A stretch of 22,384 nucleotides of DNA, taken from positions 24,560 through 46,943 of the forward strand of contig PLKR01000554.1 of assembly GCA_003140655.1 (NCBI GenBank), in the 5' to 3' direction. Below the pieces are notes generated by a model. It had not been told where the DNA came from, made no database searches, and saw only the letters and a list, made by a program, of their open reading frames with translations. Origin of the DNA: Acidobacteriaceae bacterium (lineage in GTDB: Bacteria > Acidobacteriota > Terriglobia > Terriglobales > Acidobacteriaceae). Of this stretch, positions 7,862 to 16,562 are shown one piece after another. The position numbers and the translations under genes were made by a program. How positions within the stretch are numbered: the first letter of the stretch is position 1; each line of letters starts with the position of its first letter.

Positions 7862-8893
7862 TTATACAGGCGATCCTGATGGGGACTCGACGGGTTCACG
7901 GCGGGCGTGGATCAGACCAGCGGTTACACCCAGAACCTGCGCACAAGCTCGTGCGGCGAGCAGTGCCGGAGAAAGCAATCCGACGACGGGGTCTTTCGCG
8001 ATCGCCCGAAGTGCGAAAGGGAGCGTGCTGAGCAGAAAGGCGGCAAGCACTACCAACGACGCAGGGACCGCCGGCCGCACTGCTAGATCGAACGCTGCCG
8101 CAACCAGCAACGCAGGCGGGAACAGAAGCTGGAGCTTCATAAGCTGAGGCGTATGGCTGTCTTTCACTGCCTTGCTGGGGTTCTTGCGCACGGCGAGCAC
8201 GCGCCAGAAAGCGAATTTGTATTTCTTCTTGAGATATCGCGAGAGCGTGTCCGGGTGCGTGTGGTAGACGATTGCCGAGGATGCGAACTTCATCTTCCAG
8301 CCGCGTGCCGACATCCGGTAGGAGAGCTCGATGTCCTCAGCGCATGCCACCGGGAAAGAAGTGTCGTAACCAGTCATCTCCAGGAAGCGGTTGCGGCGAA
8401 ACGCAGCAGAGTAAGTGTCGATAAAATCGATGCAGTCGAGATCTGCCATCAGACGGTAACGGTCCTCGTACTCGATCTGCACGAAACGGGCAACCAGACG
8501 CTTCTGGTGCGTGCGGTAGACTCCCTTCGCTCCGACGACCTCTGGATCGTCGAAGGGCTCGATCATGGCGTCCAGCCAGTCAGGCATCGCCACGCAATCA
8601 TCATCGGTGAACAAGATGATCGCCCCCCGGGCTTCCGAGGCGCCACGATTACGAGCCGCTGCCGGCCCTGCATTCCCCTGGGAAATAAGGCGGATCCCGG
8701 AATAAAGCGTGACCACTCCCGCCGTGTTGTCAGTTGAGCCGTCGTTGACGACCAAAATTTCTACATCCCCCCCGGCCGTCTGCTTCAATAGGGCATCGAG
8801 ACAATTGCTAATGCGGGAGGCGCCATTGAACGTCGGGATGATAATCGACACTGGCTTAGCTTCGATGGAGCACCCCCATTCGCCGCCCCTCAA
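7862..8893 (-). CDS. Membrane-anchored glycosyltransferase family 2
   Basis: A 343-residue GT2 with the classic order VSIIIPTFNG (15-24), VVNDGSTDNT (48-57), NAGPAAARNRG (74-84), FTDDDC (95-100, DxD) and CAEDIELSYR (184-193, catalytic acid region). Two hydrophobic helices follow the catalytic domain near residues 252-275 and 278-300, with a third weaker one near 308-325, so it should be held in the inner membrane with its active site in the cytoplasm. The QxxRW signature of processive synthases is absent, pointing to single-sugar transfer. TTG at 8893 follows GGGAG by ten bases; a TGA lies nine codons further upstream. It is downstream of the radical SAM gene (117-nt gap) and may be co-transcribed. 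It converges with the methyltransferase-like gene across 58 nt. Sugar specificity is unknown. Confidence 0.87.
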   Translation of the reverse strand: MRGGEWGCSIEAKPVSIIIPTFNGASRISNCLDALLKQTAGGDVEILVVNDGSTDNTAGVVTLYSGIRLISQGNAGPAAARNRGASEARGAIILFTDDDCVAMPDWLDAMIEPFDDPEVVGAKGVYRTHQKRLVARFVQIEYEDRYRLMADLDCIDFIDTYSAAFRRNRFLEMTGYDTSFPVACAEDIELSYRMSARGWKMKFASSAIVYHTHPDTLSRYLKKKYKFAFWRVLAVRKNPSKAVKDSHTPQLMKLQLLFPPALLVAAAFDLAVRPAVPASLVVLAAFLLSTLPFALRAIAKDPVVGLLSPALLAARACAQVLGVTAGLIHARREPVESPSGSPV

Positions 8894-9010
8894 CGGAAGC
8901 AGACTCCCAATAAATGCACTTCACGGATTGCGCGGATGAAACCCGGCATGGAGGTTGACCGAAGGTCGAACGTCCAGCGCCGCGCCAGCAACTACATATG
9001 TGACCGCGGT

Positions 9011-10570
9011 CTAGTCACTACCAGGAACGCTCGCGACTGGAGCGATGCTATTGCGGCGCGGCGCCTGCCGAGGCGTCTCGTTTTTCTCGTGCTGGCTGCC
9101 GCGCAACAAATATTTCGATAGCGTGATGAAGCCCTTGAGATTGCGCTGCAGTTCGCGGCGATCTTTCACAGACTGTTTCAGCTTGTAGAAAAGATAGGAA
9201 GGACTGAGATAGAAGCTCCGTCGCGCCCGGTCGCAGAAACTGACCAGTTGCTGATGCGTGATGTTTGGCAGGGTGACGACGCTATTATGGAGGCCGTCTT
9301 TTGTTAACCACGCACTCCAGTCTTCGATCTGAATGTAATCGCGCCTCTTGGCTTCCTCGTACGCGGTCGTACCCGGATACACCATGATCGGGAAGAATTG
9401 GGCGGTATCGGGTTGGAGCTTCTTGGCGAAGGTCAGCGTCTTTTCCATGCTGGCCGGCGTTTCGTTCAGATTACCGACCATAAAGCAGCCATGCACCATG
9501 ATGCCCGCCTCGCGGCAGCGCCGAACAAAGCGATGCGCCTCTTCGTGGTACTTGGCGTCGCGGCGGTCGTCATTGTTTTTCTTCATGCCGTTGATGACTT
9601 CGACGTCGCCGCTCTCAAACCCAACACAGAACAGGCGGGCGCCAGCCTGGTGCAGCCTGGAAAGCAGCTCGCCTTCTGATCCGATGTCGGCGCGGCAGTT
9701 GGCGTCGAATGGCAGTTTGTTGCCGCGGCGGATCAGTTCGTTGGCCAACTCCAGCGTGCGCGGCTTGCTGATGATGAAGGTATCGTCTTCCAGCATGACG
9801 GTTTTGATCTCAGGCATTTCGCGGACGACGAAGTCGAATTCGTCGGCCACATTCCCCACCGAGCGGTAGCGCATGGTGTGCCCGCTGAAGGCCTGCGGAT
9901 AGACACAGAACGAACAGTGATACGGGCACCCGCGGCTGGTATCGAAGACAACGAGCGGCCACAGAGAGTGGCCATAGAAGTAGTCAGGCGTGCGCAGAAA
10001 TCGCTTATAGACCTCGGAAACAAAAGGCAGCTCATCAAGGTTCTTGATGGCTTCGCGCGCCTTGTTGCTGACGATCTCGCCCGTCCCGGCGCGGCGCCAC
10101 ACGAGGCCATCGACCGCGGAAAGGTCGGCGCCACAGGCTTTCGCTTCCAGCCAGTCGCGGACCGTATATTCGTATTCGCGTATAGCGACAGCTTCCAGGG
10201 AGGCCGACATGGCGAGAGTCTCTTTGGGGAGTGACGACACATGACGTCCGACCATCAGCACATGCAGCGAGGGCTTGGCGGCGACCAGAGAATTGATCAC
10301 GCTGACGTCATTGAGAATACTGGGCGTGGAAGTATCGCAGATGACGGCATCGATGTTCTTGGCCTCAATGCGGTCAATGACCGCCTGCACGGTGTAACCG
10401 CCAGCAGGGGCATCGACCAAGTCCACATCATGCCCATTCTTGATCGCGACGCCGGCTGCGTGAGCCAGCCATTTTGGGTAATACAGCGTTCCACTCTTGG
10501 TAACCGCAGGACTACGCTGCTCCCGGGAAAAACGGGGGTGAAAGGGTGGATTTAAAAACAATACTCGCAT
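9011..10570 (-). CDS. B12-binding-type radical SAM enzyme
   Basis: A 519-residue protein with an N-terminal Rossmann-like domain (about 1-140; VLFLNPPF at the start) of the cobalamin-binding type, then a radical SAM core whose CPYHCSFC at 215-222 supplies the CxxxCxxC cysteines for the 4Fe-4S cluster. FCVGFESGDVEVINGMKK and CFMVGNLNETPASMEKTL fit the later strands of the barrel. The N-domain lacks the DxHxxG cobalamin ligand motif, as many family members do. The C-terminal 100 residues are basic and unassigned. Such enzymes perform methyl transfer or other radical chemistry; here a sugar or lipid carrier modification is the natural guess from context. ATG at 10570 has AGGA eight bases upstream. 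It lies between Wzz-like and GT2 genes on the same strand, 198 nt after the Wzz-like stop; that gap shows no clear gene or terminator. Confidence 0.85.
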   Translation of the reverse strand: MRVLFLNPPFHPRFSREQRSPAVTKSGTLYYPKWLAHAAGVAIKNGHDVDLVDAPAGGYTVQAVIDRIEAKNIDAVICDTSTPSILNDVSVINSLVAAKPSLHVLMVGRHVSSLPKETLAMSASLEAVAIREYEYTVRDWLEAKACGADLSAVDGLVWRRAGTGEIVSNKAREAIKNLDELPFVSEVYKRFLRTPDYFYGHSLWPLVVFDTSRGCPYHCSFCVYPQAFSGHTMRYRSVGNVADEFDFVVREMPEIKTVMLEDDTFIISKPRTLELANELIRRGNKLPFDANCRADIGSEGELLSRLHQAGARLFCVGFESGDVEVINGMKKNNDDRRDAKYHEEAHRFVRRCREAGIMVHGCFMVGNLNETPASMEKTLTFAKKLQPDTAQFFPIMVYPGTTAYEEAKRRDYIQIEDWSAWLTKDGLHNSVVTLPNITHQQLVSFCDRARRSFYLSPSYLFYKLKQSVKDRRELQRNLKGFITLSKYLLRGSQHEKNETPRQAPRRNSIAPVASVPGSD

Positions 10571-10768
10571 GGTGTATTTCCTATGTTATCAGACTCCACG
10601 CAGATGCGAGATGGAAGGACCAAAGTTGCAAACCATTGAAATCCCGTGACTTCGTCGCCGTGGCTGATTCCGAAGCGAGCGCCTGCGCCAGACCGAAGTG
10701 TTTGGGAAATAAACGTGGAACCGCGCGATCCGCTATATTGAACACCACTGCCGGAAACCGACACGCGG

Positions 10769-12019
10769 CTAAGCGGTATCTTGCTTTGCCTTCCACAACC
10801 CCCTGATTGCCCGCAGGCGCTGCCGATTCTCCGGCAGTTCGAAGGCAGCGTCCAACCTCTTCCGCATCCAGACCCAGAACACGGCCACAAAAAAAGCCAA
10901 AACTGTGCTCGCCAGCACAATCAGAAGCCGATGCGGAGACGACTTTTTATCCGGAGGCACGGCAGCATCCACCACTTGAATAATCGACCCTTCCCGGGCC
11001 TCGTCAAGTTTAGCGATTTCAAATTCCTTTGCCAGCAACTCGAAGACGGTCTCCTGGTACCTGAGGTCGCGAAATCGACGGATGTATTCCATCCCGGATT
11101 GTGTCACTCTCCCTTTCGAAAGATTGATGTCCGACCCGGTGTCGTTGTGCGATCCCGCCACATGTTCGAGCTGCGATTGCAGCGCAGCAAGTTCCTGCTT
11201 GGCGAGGACGACAGTGGGGTTGTTGTCGGTAGCGAAGGATCGCATCCCTTCAATCTGCACTTGCTTGGCCACCACCTCGGCGCGCAAGATGGCGGCGGAT
11301 TCGATCAGTGATCGTGCCTGACTGTCAATCTGCAACACGCCGGTGGATTGTTCAGTCTTGGTCATAGCCTCTTCGGCCTCGGTTAGCTTGTCCTTGGCCT
11401 GCTGCACTTGCTGCTCAAAGAACAGCCGCCGCCGCGCGGCCTCAGTGATAGCCAGCGTGGCGGAGAGTCTTCGGAATTCTTCCACGTAACCATTGGCCAA
11501 TTCGGCCGCCCGCTTCGGATCGCGGTCCTCGACCGAGATGCGGATCAGCCCGTCCTTGGTGCCGGCCACAGCCGTCGTGCGGCGCTCGAACGCCTTTCGT
11601 GTGTCCGACATGCGCTTTTCGTGGTACTCCTTCATCAGGCCAAACCGCTGGATCATCGCGTCCTCGACTGTCCGGCTGGACAGGAAAGACACGTACATAT
11701 CGGCCGGGTTCTTGATGCCAAGGCTCCCACCAGCCAGTGAGGCCAACGATGCCAGGTTTCCGAGTTGCCCCAACAAGGCCGAACTCATCGACGAATTTTG
11801 TGCAGGAGGAAGCAGCACAATCTTCGCCTCGTATTGGACCGGCAGCACGAGGGCAACCACTGTTGCCAACACAGCGGCGCCCAGCACAAATCGCACAATG
11901 AAGCGCTTGCGCTCCAGAAGGAGAACCAGGATATCAAGCAGTGAAACCTCGGTTTCGGCCTGCGACGGATCGCTTCCTTCGTTGACCATCGGTTCGAGTT
12001 GGGTCTCTGTTTGAATCAT
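10769..12019 (-). CDS. Wzz-family chain-length determinant (polysaccharide co-polymerase)
   Basis: A 416-residue protein with the two-helix layout of polysaccharide co-polymerases: a short cytoplasmic N-terminus with SLLDILVLLLERKRFI, TM1 near 41-60, a large periplasmic part with ALLGQLGNLASLASLAGG, heptad-like helices about 185-330, then PPDKKSSPHR and TM2 near 365-385. The proline-rich segment before TM2 is typical of the family. There is no C-terminal Walker kinase domain, so it is Wzz-like, not a full Wzc. It should set polymer length together with a Wzy polymerase in the inner membrane. ATG at 12019 lacks an evident ribosome site, but a promoter-like sequence about 20-50 nt upstream fits it. 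It is divergent from the PAP2-Wzi gene and heads a minus-strand group with the radical SAM and GT2 genes. The family call is firm; the polymer it serves is inferred from context. Confidence 0.9.
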   Translation of the reverse strand: MIQTETQLEPMVNEGSDPSQAETEVSLLDILVLLLERKRFIVRFVLGAAVLATVVALVLPVQYEAKIVLLPPAQNSSMSSALLGQLGNLASLASLAGGSLGIKNPADMYVSFLSSRTVEDAMIQRFGLMKEYHEKRMSDTRKAFERRTTAVAGTKDGLIRISVEDRDPKRAAELANGYVEEFRRLSATLAITEAARRRLFFEQQVQQAKDKLTEAEEAMTKTEQSTGVLQIDSQARSLIESAAILRAEVVAKQVQIEGMRSFATDNNPTVVLAKQELAALQSQLEHVAGSHNDTGSDINLSKGRVTQSGMEYIRRFRDLRYQETVFELLAKEFEIAKLDEAREGSIIQVVDAAVPPDKKSSPHRLLIVLASTVLAFFVAVFWVWMRKRLDAAFELPENRQRLRAIRGLWKAKQDTA

Positions 12020-12046
12020 CGTGTCGGGAGATTGGCAACTTTGGTT

Positions 12047-12075
12047 ATTATGGCACTCCCTAGAGAGTGATTCTA
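12047..12075 (-). promoter_or_regulatory. Possible promoter with near-palindrome in its spacer (Wzz-like gene)
   Basis: On the minus strand CATAAT (12047-12052; five of six -10 bases) is preceded 17 nt upstream by TAGAAT (12070-12075; three of six -35 bases), placing transcription start about 20 nt before the ATG at 12019. The spacer contains CACTCCCTAGAGAGTG (plus strand, 12054-12069), a 16-nt palindrome with one mismatched pair. A dyad between -35 and -10 is a common operator position, so regulation of the divergent wzz / PAP2-Wzi pair is possible. No regulator gene is in the window. Confidence 0.35.
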
Positions 12076-12285
12076 TCAGGCTACATCGATTGAATCCGCC
12101 ATCTTAAAGAGAGCGTGATCGCAATCACACCATCCGCGCCGCCGTATTTCTTCCAGGTGCCGATTCAGTTTCGTGCTAGCCTTGAGCGGATTCGGACTTC
12201 TGTCAGAATGCAAAAAGCGGATCTTCCACTCTTTAGACAATTTCAAAAAAGGCAGTTCCGTGCGCGCCGGCTTTCAAGGCGGGGA

Positions 12286-14874
12286 ATGAAGTTTGCTGAC
12301 ACCGTTCGCGATACGCCGGAAGCTGGAGACTGTTACGCCAAAGCCCGAATGATATCGTGGCTGCTGGCGGCGCTGGTCTTTGGCTGTAGTTTAGGCTGTA
12401 CTCTAATCGCGTACGCTCAGATCCCGGCGGACGAAGAAAAACCTCCCGCTCCGACTCCAAAGCCGGAGGTACAGTCTCCGAAACCGGACACGCAGCCCCC
12501 CGAGTTCGGGCTGCGCCCAGTCAACCTGCAATCACTTCCGCGCAATCTCTTTCTGGACCAAGAAAGCTTCTGGTCAACCCCGTTCCACATGACCGGGGCG
12601 GAGTTGCAGTGGGCGGTGCCATTGGCCTTTGCCGGCGCGGCGTTGGTGGCGAGCGACACGGCTATCGAAAAGCACGTTCCCACGAATCCCACGACGGTTT
12701 CACACGCGGTTACCGCTTCCAATGCCGGACTGGCGGCTTTGGCTGGCGTCGGCGGGGGAATGTTTCTGTTGGGACACTTCGCGCACAACGACCAGGAACG
12801 CGAAGCTGGACTTCTCAGTGGAGAAGCCGGCATCGACGCCTTCCTGGATACGGAAGTCTTCGCGTATGCACTGGGACGGGAACGCCCCTTTACCGGCGAC
12901 GGCCGGGGCCGGTTCTTCCAAGGTGGAGATTCTTTTCCTTCGCAGCATGCGGCCATCAGTTGGGCGATTGCCAGTGTGATTGCGCATGAGTATCCCGGTC
13001 CGCTGACCGAGTTGCTGGCTTACGGCGCTGCTGCCGGGGTGAGCGCCGCGCGGGTTGCGGGGCAAAAGCACTTCGCATCGGACGTATTGTTGGGCAGCGC
13101 TCTTGGGTGGTACCTGGGCCGGGAAGTTTTCCGCTCCCACTCTCACTACAGCGATGCGGATATTGCCAAATGGGGCACGTTTAGCAAAAGTGATAGGGAT
13201 ACCAGTCGCGAGGCGCGCAACATGGGGTCGCCTTACGTGTCCCTGGATAGCTGGGTATACCCGGCCTTGGATCGCCTGACCGCGCTCGGGTACATTCATA
13301 CCGGGTTTGCCGATATGCGTCCCTGGACGCGCATGGAATGTGCGCGACAGGTTCAAGAGGCGTCGGATCCAATCGCCGAAGACGAAACGCAAAAAAGCGA
13401 AGCGGCGTCGCTTTACCAGGCTCTGCAGAAGGAATTTGGCCGGGAAGTTACCTTGCTGGGTGGCGGAGAAAATGCTGAGCTTCGCCTGGAATCAGCTTAT
13501 ACGCGCAGCACAGAGATCGTCGGCAAACCGCTTACTGATGGCGATCACTTTGGACAGACAATCGTCAATGACTATGGCCGGCCCGAGGAACAGGGCTTTA
13601 ACAACGTTTCGGGATTGTCGGGATGGGCGGCGTATGGCCCATTTGCAGTTTATGCCCGCGGCGAATATCAGCATTCCCCCTCGGTGCCCGCTTTGCCATT
13701 GACTGCTCGCGATGCCATCTCCCAGGCCGATTTCAGCCAGAGCGGTCTTCCCATGCCGTTCCCGGTACCACCCGATACGCCCACCCCCGCCTTCAACCAG
13801 GGCCGGTTCCTGGATACGTATGTGGCCCTGAATCTCTCCGACTGGCAGCTCTCCTACGGAAACCAGAGCTTGTGGTGGGGGCCGTCTCAGGGCGGGCCCA
13901 TGATGTTCAGTGACAATGCGCAGCCGCTTCGAATGTTCCGCGTCAACCGGGTCACACCCTTTACGCTTCCGAGCATCTTCGGATTGCTTGGACCGATGCG
14001 CGTGGAGGCCTTTATCGGGCAATATTCAGGATACGAATTCCTGAATACGCCCACCGGGCTCGTCGGCCAGTACGGCCAGTCGCTGAATCCGCAGCCGATT
14101 GTTCACGGCGAAAGAATCAGTTTCAAGCCAACCTCAAACCTCGAAATTGGCCTGTCGCGGACCACCGATTATGGAGGACCGGGCTATCCGTTGACCCTGC
14201 ATTCATTCTTGAGGAGTGTGTTCTCGACCGGTAACACCTTGGCTGGCAACCCGAACAAACCAGGAGCGCGCCGATCCGGAATGGACTTCAGTTATCGGAT
14301 TCCCGGACTGCGGAACGGAATGACTTTCTACGCTGAAGGCCTCGCCGAACATGATGAGATCACTCCGCTTCTTGGCCCCGACGTCGCGGCTTGGCTGGCG
14401 GGGATATACGTCCCCCGGCTGCCCAAGATCCCGAAACTGGATTTTCGCGTCGAGGGAGGCTACACAGATCCTCCCAACAGCGGGGGCGACGTCGCACATG
14501 GAGCTTTTTACTGGGACGGAGGCTGGCTCACCGGTTTTCAGAATGCCGGTCATCTGATGGGTAGCTGGATGGGACGACAGGGGCAAGGCGCTCAGGCTTG
14601 GACCAACTATTGGTTCAGCCCGCGCAACAAACTCCAGTTTGGATTCCGGCACCAAAAAGTCAGCCAGCAGCTCATACCCAACGGCGGCAACCTGGTCGAC
14701 GCGAACGTCCGCGCCGAGTTTTGGCCGCGATCCACTTTCAGTCTGTCCGCGTCCGTGCAATACGAGATGTGGAATTTTCCGGTCATTGCATCGACAAGGC
14801 AGTCAAATGTCACCTCCTCGGTACAGTTGTCGTTCTGGCCCGGGGGACTCTCGCGAAAGGCTTCAAACCAATGA
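12286..14874 (+). CDS. PAP2-family phosphatase fused to Wzi-like outer-membrane capsule protein
   Basis: About 862 residues with two modules. After a hydrophobic export signal (SWLLAALVFGCSLGCTLIAYAQ, in part) and a Pro-rich linker comes a PAP2 domain (about residues 100-275): GRERPF near 197-202, FPSQHAA near 217-223 and ARVAGQKHFASD near 255-266, with R256, H262 and D266 in the usual spacing. The lysine of the first PAP2 motif is replaced by alanine and PSGH reads PSQH. From about 310 a Wzi-type capsule-assembly domain follows (YVSLDSWVYPALDRLTALGYI-like start, YGNQSLWWGP near 524-533, then many barrel-like strands to the end). PAP2 enzymes remove phosphate from lipid carriers such as undecaprenyl pyrophosphate; Wzi binds capsule at the outer membrane. 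ATG at 12286 follows a purine-rich GGCGGGGA site; GTG 12115 and ATG 12349 are alternatives. It stands alone on its strand, divergent from the Wzz-like gene. Confidence 0.85.
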   Translation: MKFADTVRDTPEAGDCYAKARMISWLLAALVFGCSLGCTLIAYAQIPADEEKPPAPTPKPEVQSPKPDTQPPEFGLRPVNLQSLPRNLFLDQESFWSTPFHMTGAELQWAVPLAFAGAALVASDTAIEKHVPTNPTTVSHAVTASNAGLAALAGVGGGMFLLGHFAHNDQEREAGLLSGEAGIDAFLDTEVFAYALGRERPFTGDGRGRFFQGGDSFPSQHAAISWAIASVIAHEYPGPLTELLAYGAAAGVSAARVAGQKHFASDVLLGSALGWYLGREVFRSHSHYSDADIAKWGTFSKSDRDTSREARNMGSPYVSLDSWVYPALDRLTALGYIHTGFADMRPWTRMECARQVQEASDPIAEDETQKSEAASLYQALQKEFGREVTLLGGGENAELRLESAYTRSTEIVGKPLTDGDHFGQTIVNDYGRPEEQGFNNVSGLSGWAAYGPFAVYARGEYQHSPSVPALPLTARDAISQADFSQSGLPMPFPVPPDTPTPAFNQGRFLDTYVALNLSDWQLSYGNQSLWWGPSQGGPMMFSDNAQPLRMFRVNRVTPFTLPSIFGLLGPMRVEAFIGQYSGYEFLNTPTGLVGQYGQSLNPQPIVHGERISFKPTSNLEIGLSRTTDYGGPGYPLTLHSFLRSVFSTGNTLAGNPNKPGARRSGMDFSYRIPGLRNGMTFYAEGLAEHDEITPLLGPDVAAWLAGIYVPRLPKIPKLDFRVEGGYTDPPNSGGDVAHGAFYWDGGWLTGFQNAGHLMGSWMGRQGQGAQAWTNYWFSPRNKLQFGFRHQKVSQQLIPNGGNLVDANVRAEFWPRSTFSLSASVQYEMWNFPVIASTRQSNVTSSVQLSFWPGGLSRKASNQ

Positions 14875-15119
14875 TTGGCGAAGTGCCGGCCATTCCAGGA
14901 AACTAGCCCTTCCAGCCGCAATCCTTTCCTCGCTTTGGTTGATCGGGCATCCCTCAAGGTTCAGGTTCAGAACATGCTGGAGCGAAACGACTGCAACCGG
15001 CGATAATGCCGGCCACCGCAACATTGTGTTCAGTCCCGGGTTTGTTAACGAAACATATTCCTAAGCCACATCTCAGTGCCGGAATGGAACTAGGCGCTAG
15101 ACAATCGGACGGAATTAGT

Positions 15120-15137
15120 TCATAACTACGTTATGAT
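15120..15137 (+). promoter_or_regulatory. Dyad overlapping a -10-like element before the phosphotransferase gene
   Basis: TCATAAC (15120-15126), TAC and GTTATGA (15130-15136) form a perfect 7-bp dyad, overlapping TATGAT at 15132-15137, a -10-like hexamer 28 nt before the ATG at 15166. No good -35 is seen at normal spacing, which would fit a promoter needing an activator, or repression through the dyad. The rest of the 291-nt gap after the Wzi gene (14875-15119) holds only a weak hairpin (CCGGC 14997-15001 / GCCGG 15008-15012) and no gene. Confidence 0.4.
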
Positions 15138-15165
15138 GGCAAGGTCAGGGGGGAAGTGAGGATGC

Positions 15166-16560
15166 ATGATTCGCAGTCGCCTTAGCTTTGCGCGTTTGTA
15201 TTTGAGAGTTGTAACGCTGCTACTGCCTGCTGGTGCCTACTTCATCGCTGTAAAGCTGCGCTTCGGTTTCAATTTGTTAGTCTCGCGAACTGCTCCTCCT
15301 GGGCTGCCCTCGTATTGGAGTATTCTCCTGCTGACTACGATCGTCTGGGCGATTGCCGCCGAAGAGTCAGGTCTCTGGAACGTGGAGCAGTTGTACACCC
15401 CTGGAGGGAAAAGCCGGCGATTGCTGGAGGCCTTGGCCTTTACCTACTCGATCGTCATGGTGGCGGGATTTCTATATCGGCAGGCTAGTTACTCGCGGCT
15501 CGTCGTTGGCATCAGTGCTGTCGCTCTGTTCTTCCTGGCCACGGCTGCACGTGTTTTTTTCCGCGTCTTTCTGGAGTTCTGGCGCAAGGATGGCAGAAAC
15601 GAGGTCAAGATTCTGGTGGTGGGAACCGATCGGTTTGCCCGGCGCGTCGGCACTTCGCTATTGCACGGCGAGGTACTACCTTGCAGGGTTATGGGTTTTG
15701 TGCGGCTTCCAGATCAGGAGGTCGAGGTGGATGGCCCGGTATACGAACTGGATCAGATTCCCGCATTTTCCAATGGCAACTCAATCAACGATGTCATCAT
15801 TGCGCTGCCCGCCGCCCGCTTGAACGATGTTCAGAAGATCGCCCCGCTGCTGGAGAAGCTGTGTGTCCCCACCAGGGTCGTAATCGATCTGGGTGAGGGC
15901 GTTGTCCTCCGCGACCGCCTGATCGACTTGGGCGGATTTCATATGCTCGATCTTCGGCCAAGCTTGGCGGAGACGGGCTCCTACTTGTTCCAGAAGCGTA
16001 TATTTGATGTCGGCTTCTCAATTGTTATCCTCTTGCTTACACTGCCGATTACCCTGCTCATCGCCGTGGCCATAAAACTAAGAAGCCGTGGACCTGTCTT
16101 CTTTGTTCAGAACCGGGTGGGGTTAAACGGACGGGTCTTCCGGATGTTTAAGTTCCGTACCATGAACGGGGGCAGCCGCGAGGAAGAGGACACGCGCTGG
16201 ACATGCGAGCAGGATCCGCGGCGCACCACTGTGGGTACTTTTTTGCGCCGGACCAACCTCGACGAACTCCCCCAGTTTCTTAACGTCCTCCGAGGCGACA
16301 TGAGCATCGTCGGGCCGCGGCCGGAGCGTCCCTACTTCGTGGAGCGTTTCTTGGAAGAGATCGACCGTTACAATTCCCGCCACATGTTCAAGGCTGGAAT
16401 TACCGGATGGGCTCAAGTCAACGGATGGCGTGGGGACTCTTCCATTGCGAAACGGGTGGAATACGATCTGTACTATCTCCGCAACTGGAGCCTGACCTTC
16501 GATCTACAAATCATCACGATGACCTTGCTCCGCATGTTCACCAGCAAGAACGCATATTGA
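15166..16560 (+). CDS. Polyprenyl glycosylphosphotransferase (WbaP/WcaJ type)
   Basis: A 464-residue initiating enzyme that moves a sugar-1-phosphate from a nucleotide sugar to undecaprenyl phosphate, starting repeat-unit synthesis on the inner membrane. Four N-terminal helices (about 11-30, 50-66, 90-106, 112-134) lead into a Rossmann-like region (KILVVGTDRFARR, 148-160). Then comes the catalytic module: RIFDVGFSIVILLLTLPITL re-entrant helix near 278-297, FKFRTM 328-333, the LDELPQFLNVLRGDMSIVGP stretch with catalytic D-E at 366-367, and GPRPE 383-387, ending with GITGWAQVNGWRG. Length and order are normal for the family. ATG at 15166 follows AGTGAGGA. The gene is the last of the Wzx/Wzy-type region and converges on the next operon across a strongly structured spacer. 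The sugar (glucose, galactose, or an amino sugar) cannot be told from sequence. Confidence 0.93.
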   Translation: MIRSRLSFARLYLRVVTLLLPAGAYFIAVKLRFGFNLLVSRTAPPGLPSYWSILLLTTIVWAIAAEESGLWNVEQLYTPGGKSRRLLEALAFTYSIVMVAGFLYRQASYSRLVVGISAVALFFLATAARVFFRVFLEFWRKDGRNEVKILVVGTDRFARRVGTSLLHGEVLPCRVMGFVRLPDQEVEVDGPVYELDQIPAFSNGNSINDVIIALPAARLNDVQKIAPLLEKLCVPTRVVIDLGEGVVLRDRLIDLGGFHMLDLRPSLAETGSYLFQKRIFDVGFSIVILLLTLPITLLIAVAIKLRSRGPVFFVQNRVGLNGRVFRMFKFRTMNGGSREEEDTRWTCEQDPRRTTVGTFLRRTNLDELPQFLNVLRGDMSIVGPRPERPYFVERFLEEIDRYNSRHMFKAGITGWAQVNGWRGDSSIAKRVEYDLYYLRNWSLTFDLQIITMTLLRMFTSKNAY

Positions 16561-16562
16561 TG

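Noticed and set aside
10581..10796. 71-residue open frame in the gap between the Wzz-like and radical SAM genes
   Set aside because: No ribosome site, no recognisable domain, and it overlaps the end of the Wzz-like gene; probably chance.
11082..11740. Long open frames opposite the Wzz-like gene
   Set aside because: They are antisense shadows of a well-conserved gene with GC-rich third positions.
14961..14974. Tandem AGGTTCAGGTTC-like repeat after the Wzi gene
   Set aside because: Two copies of six bases only; no sign of a longer array or function.
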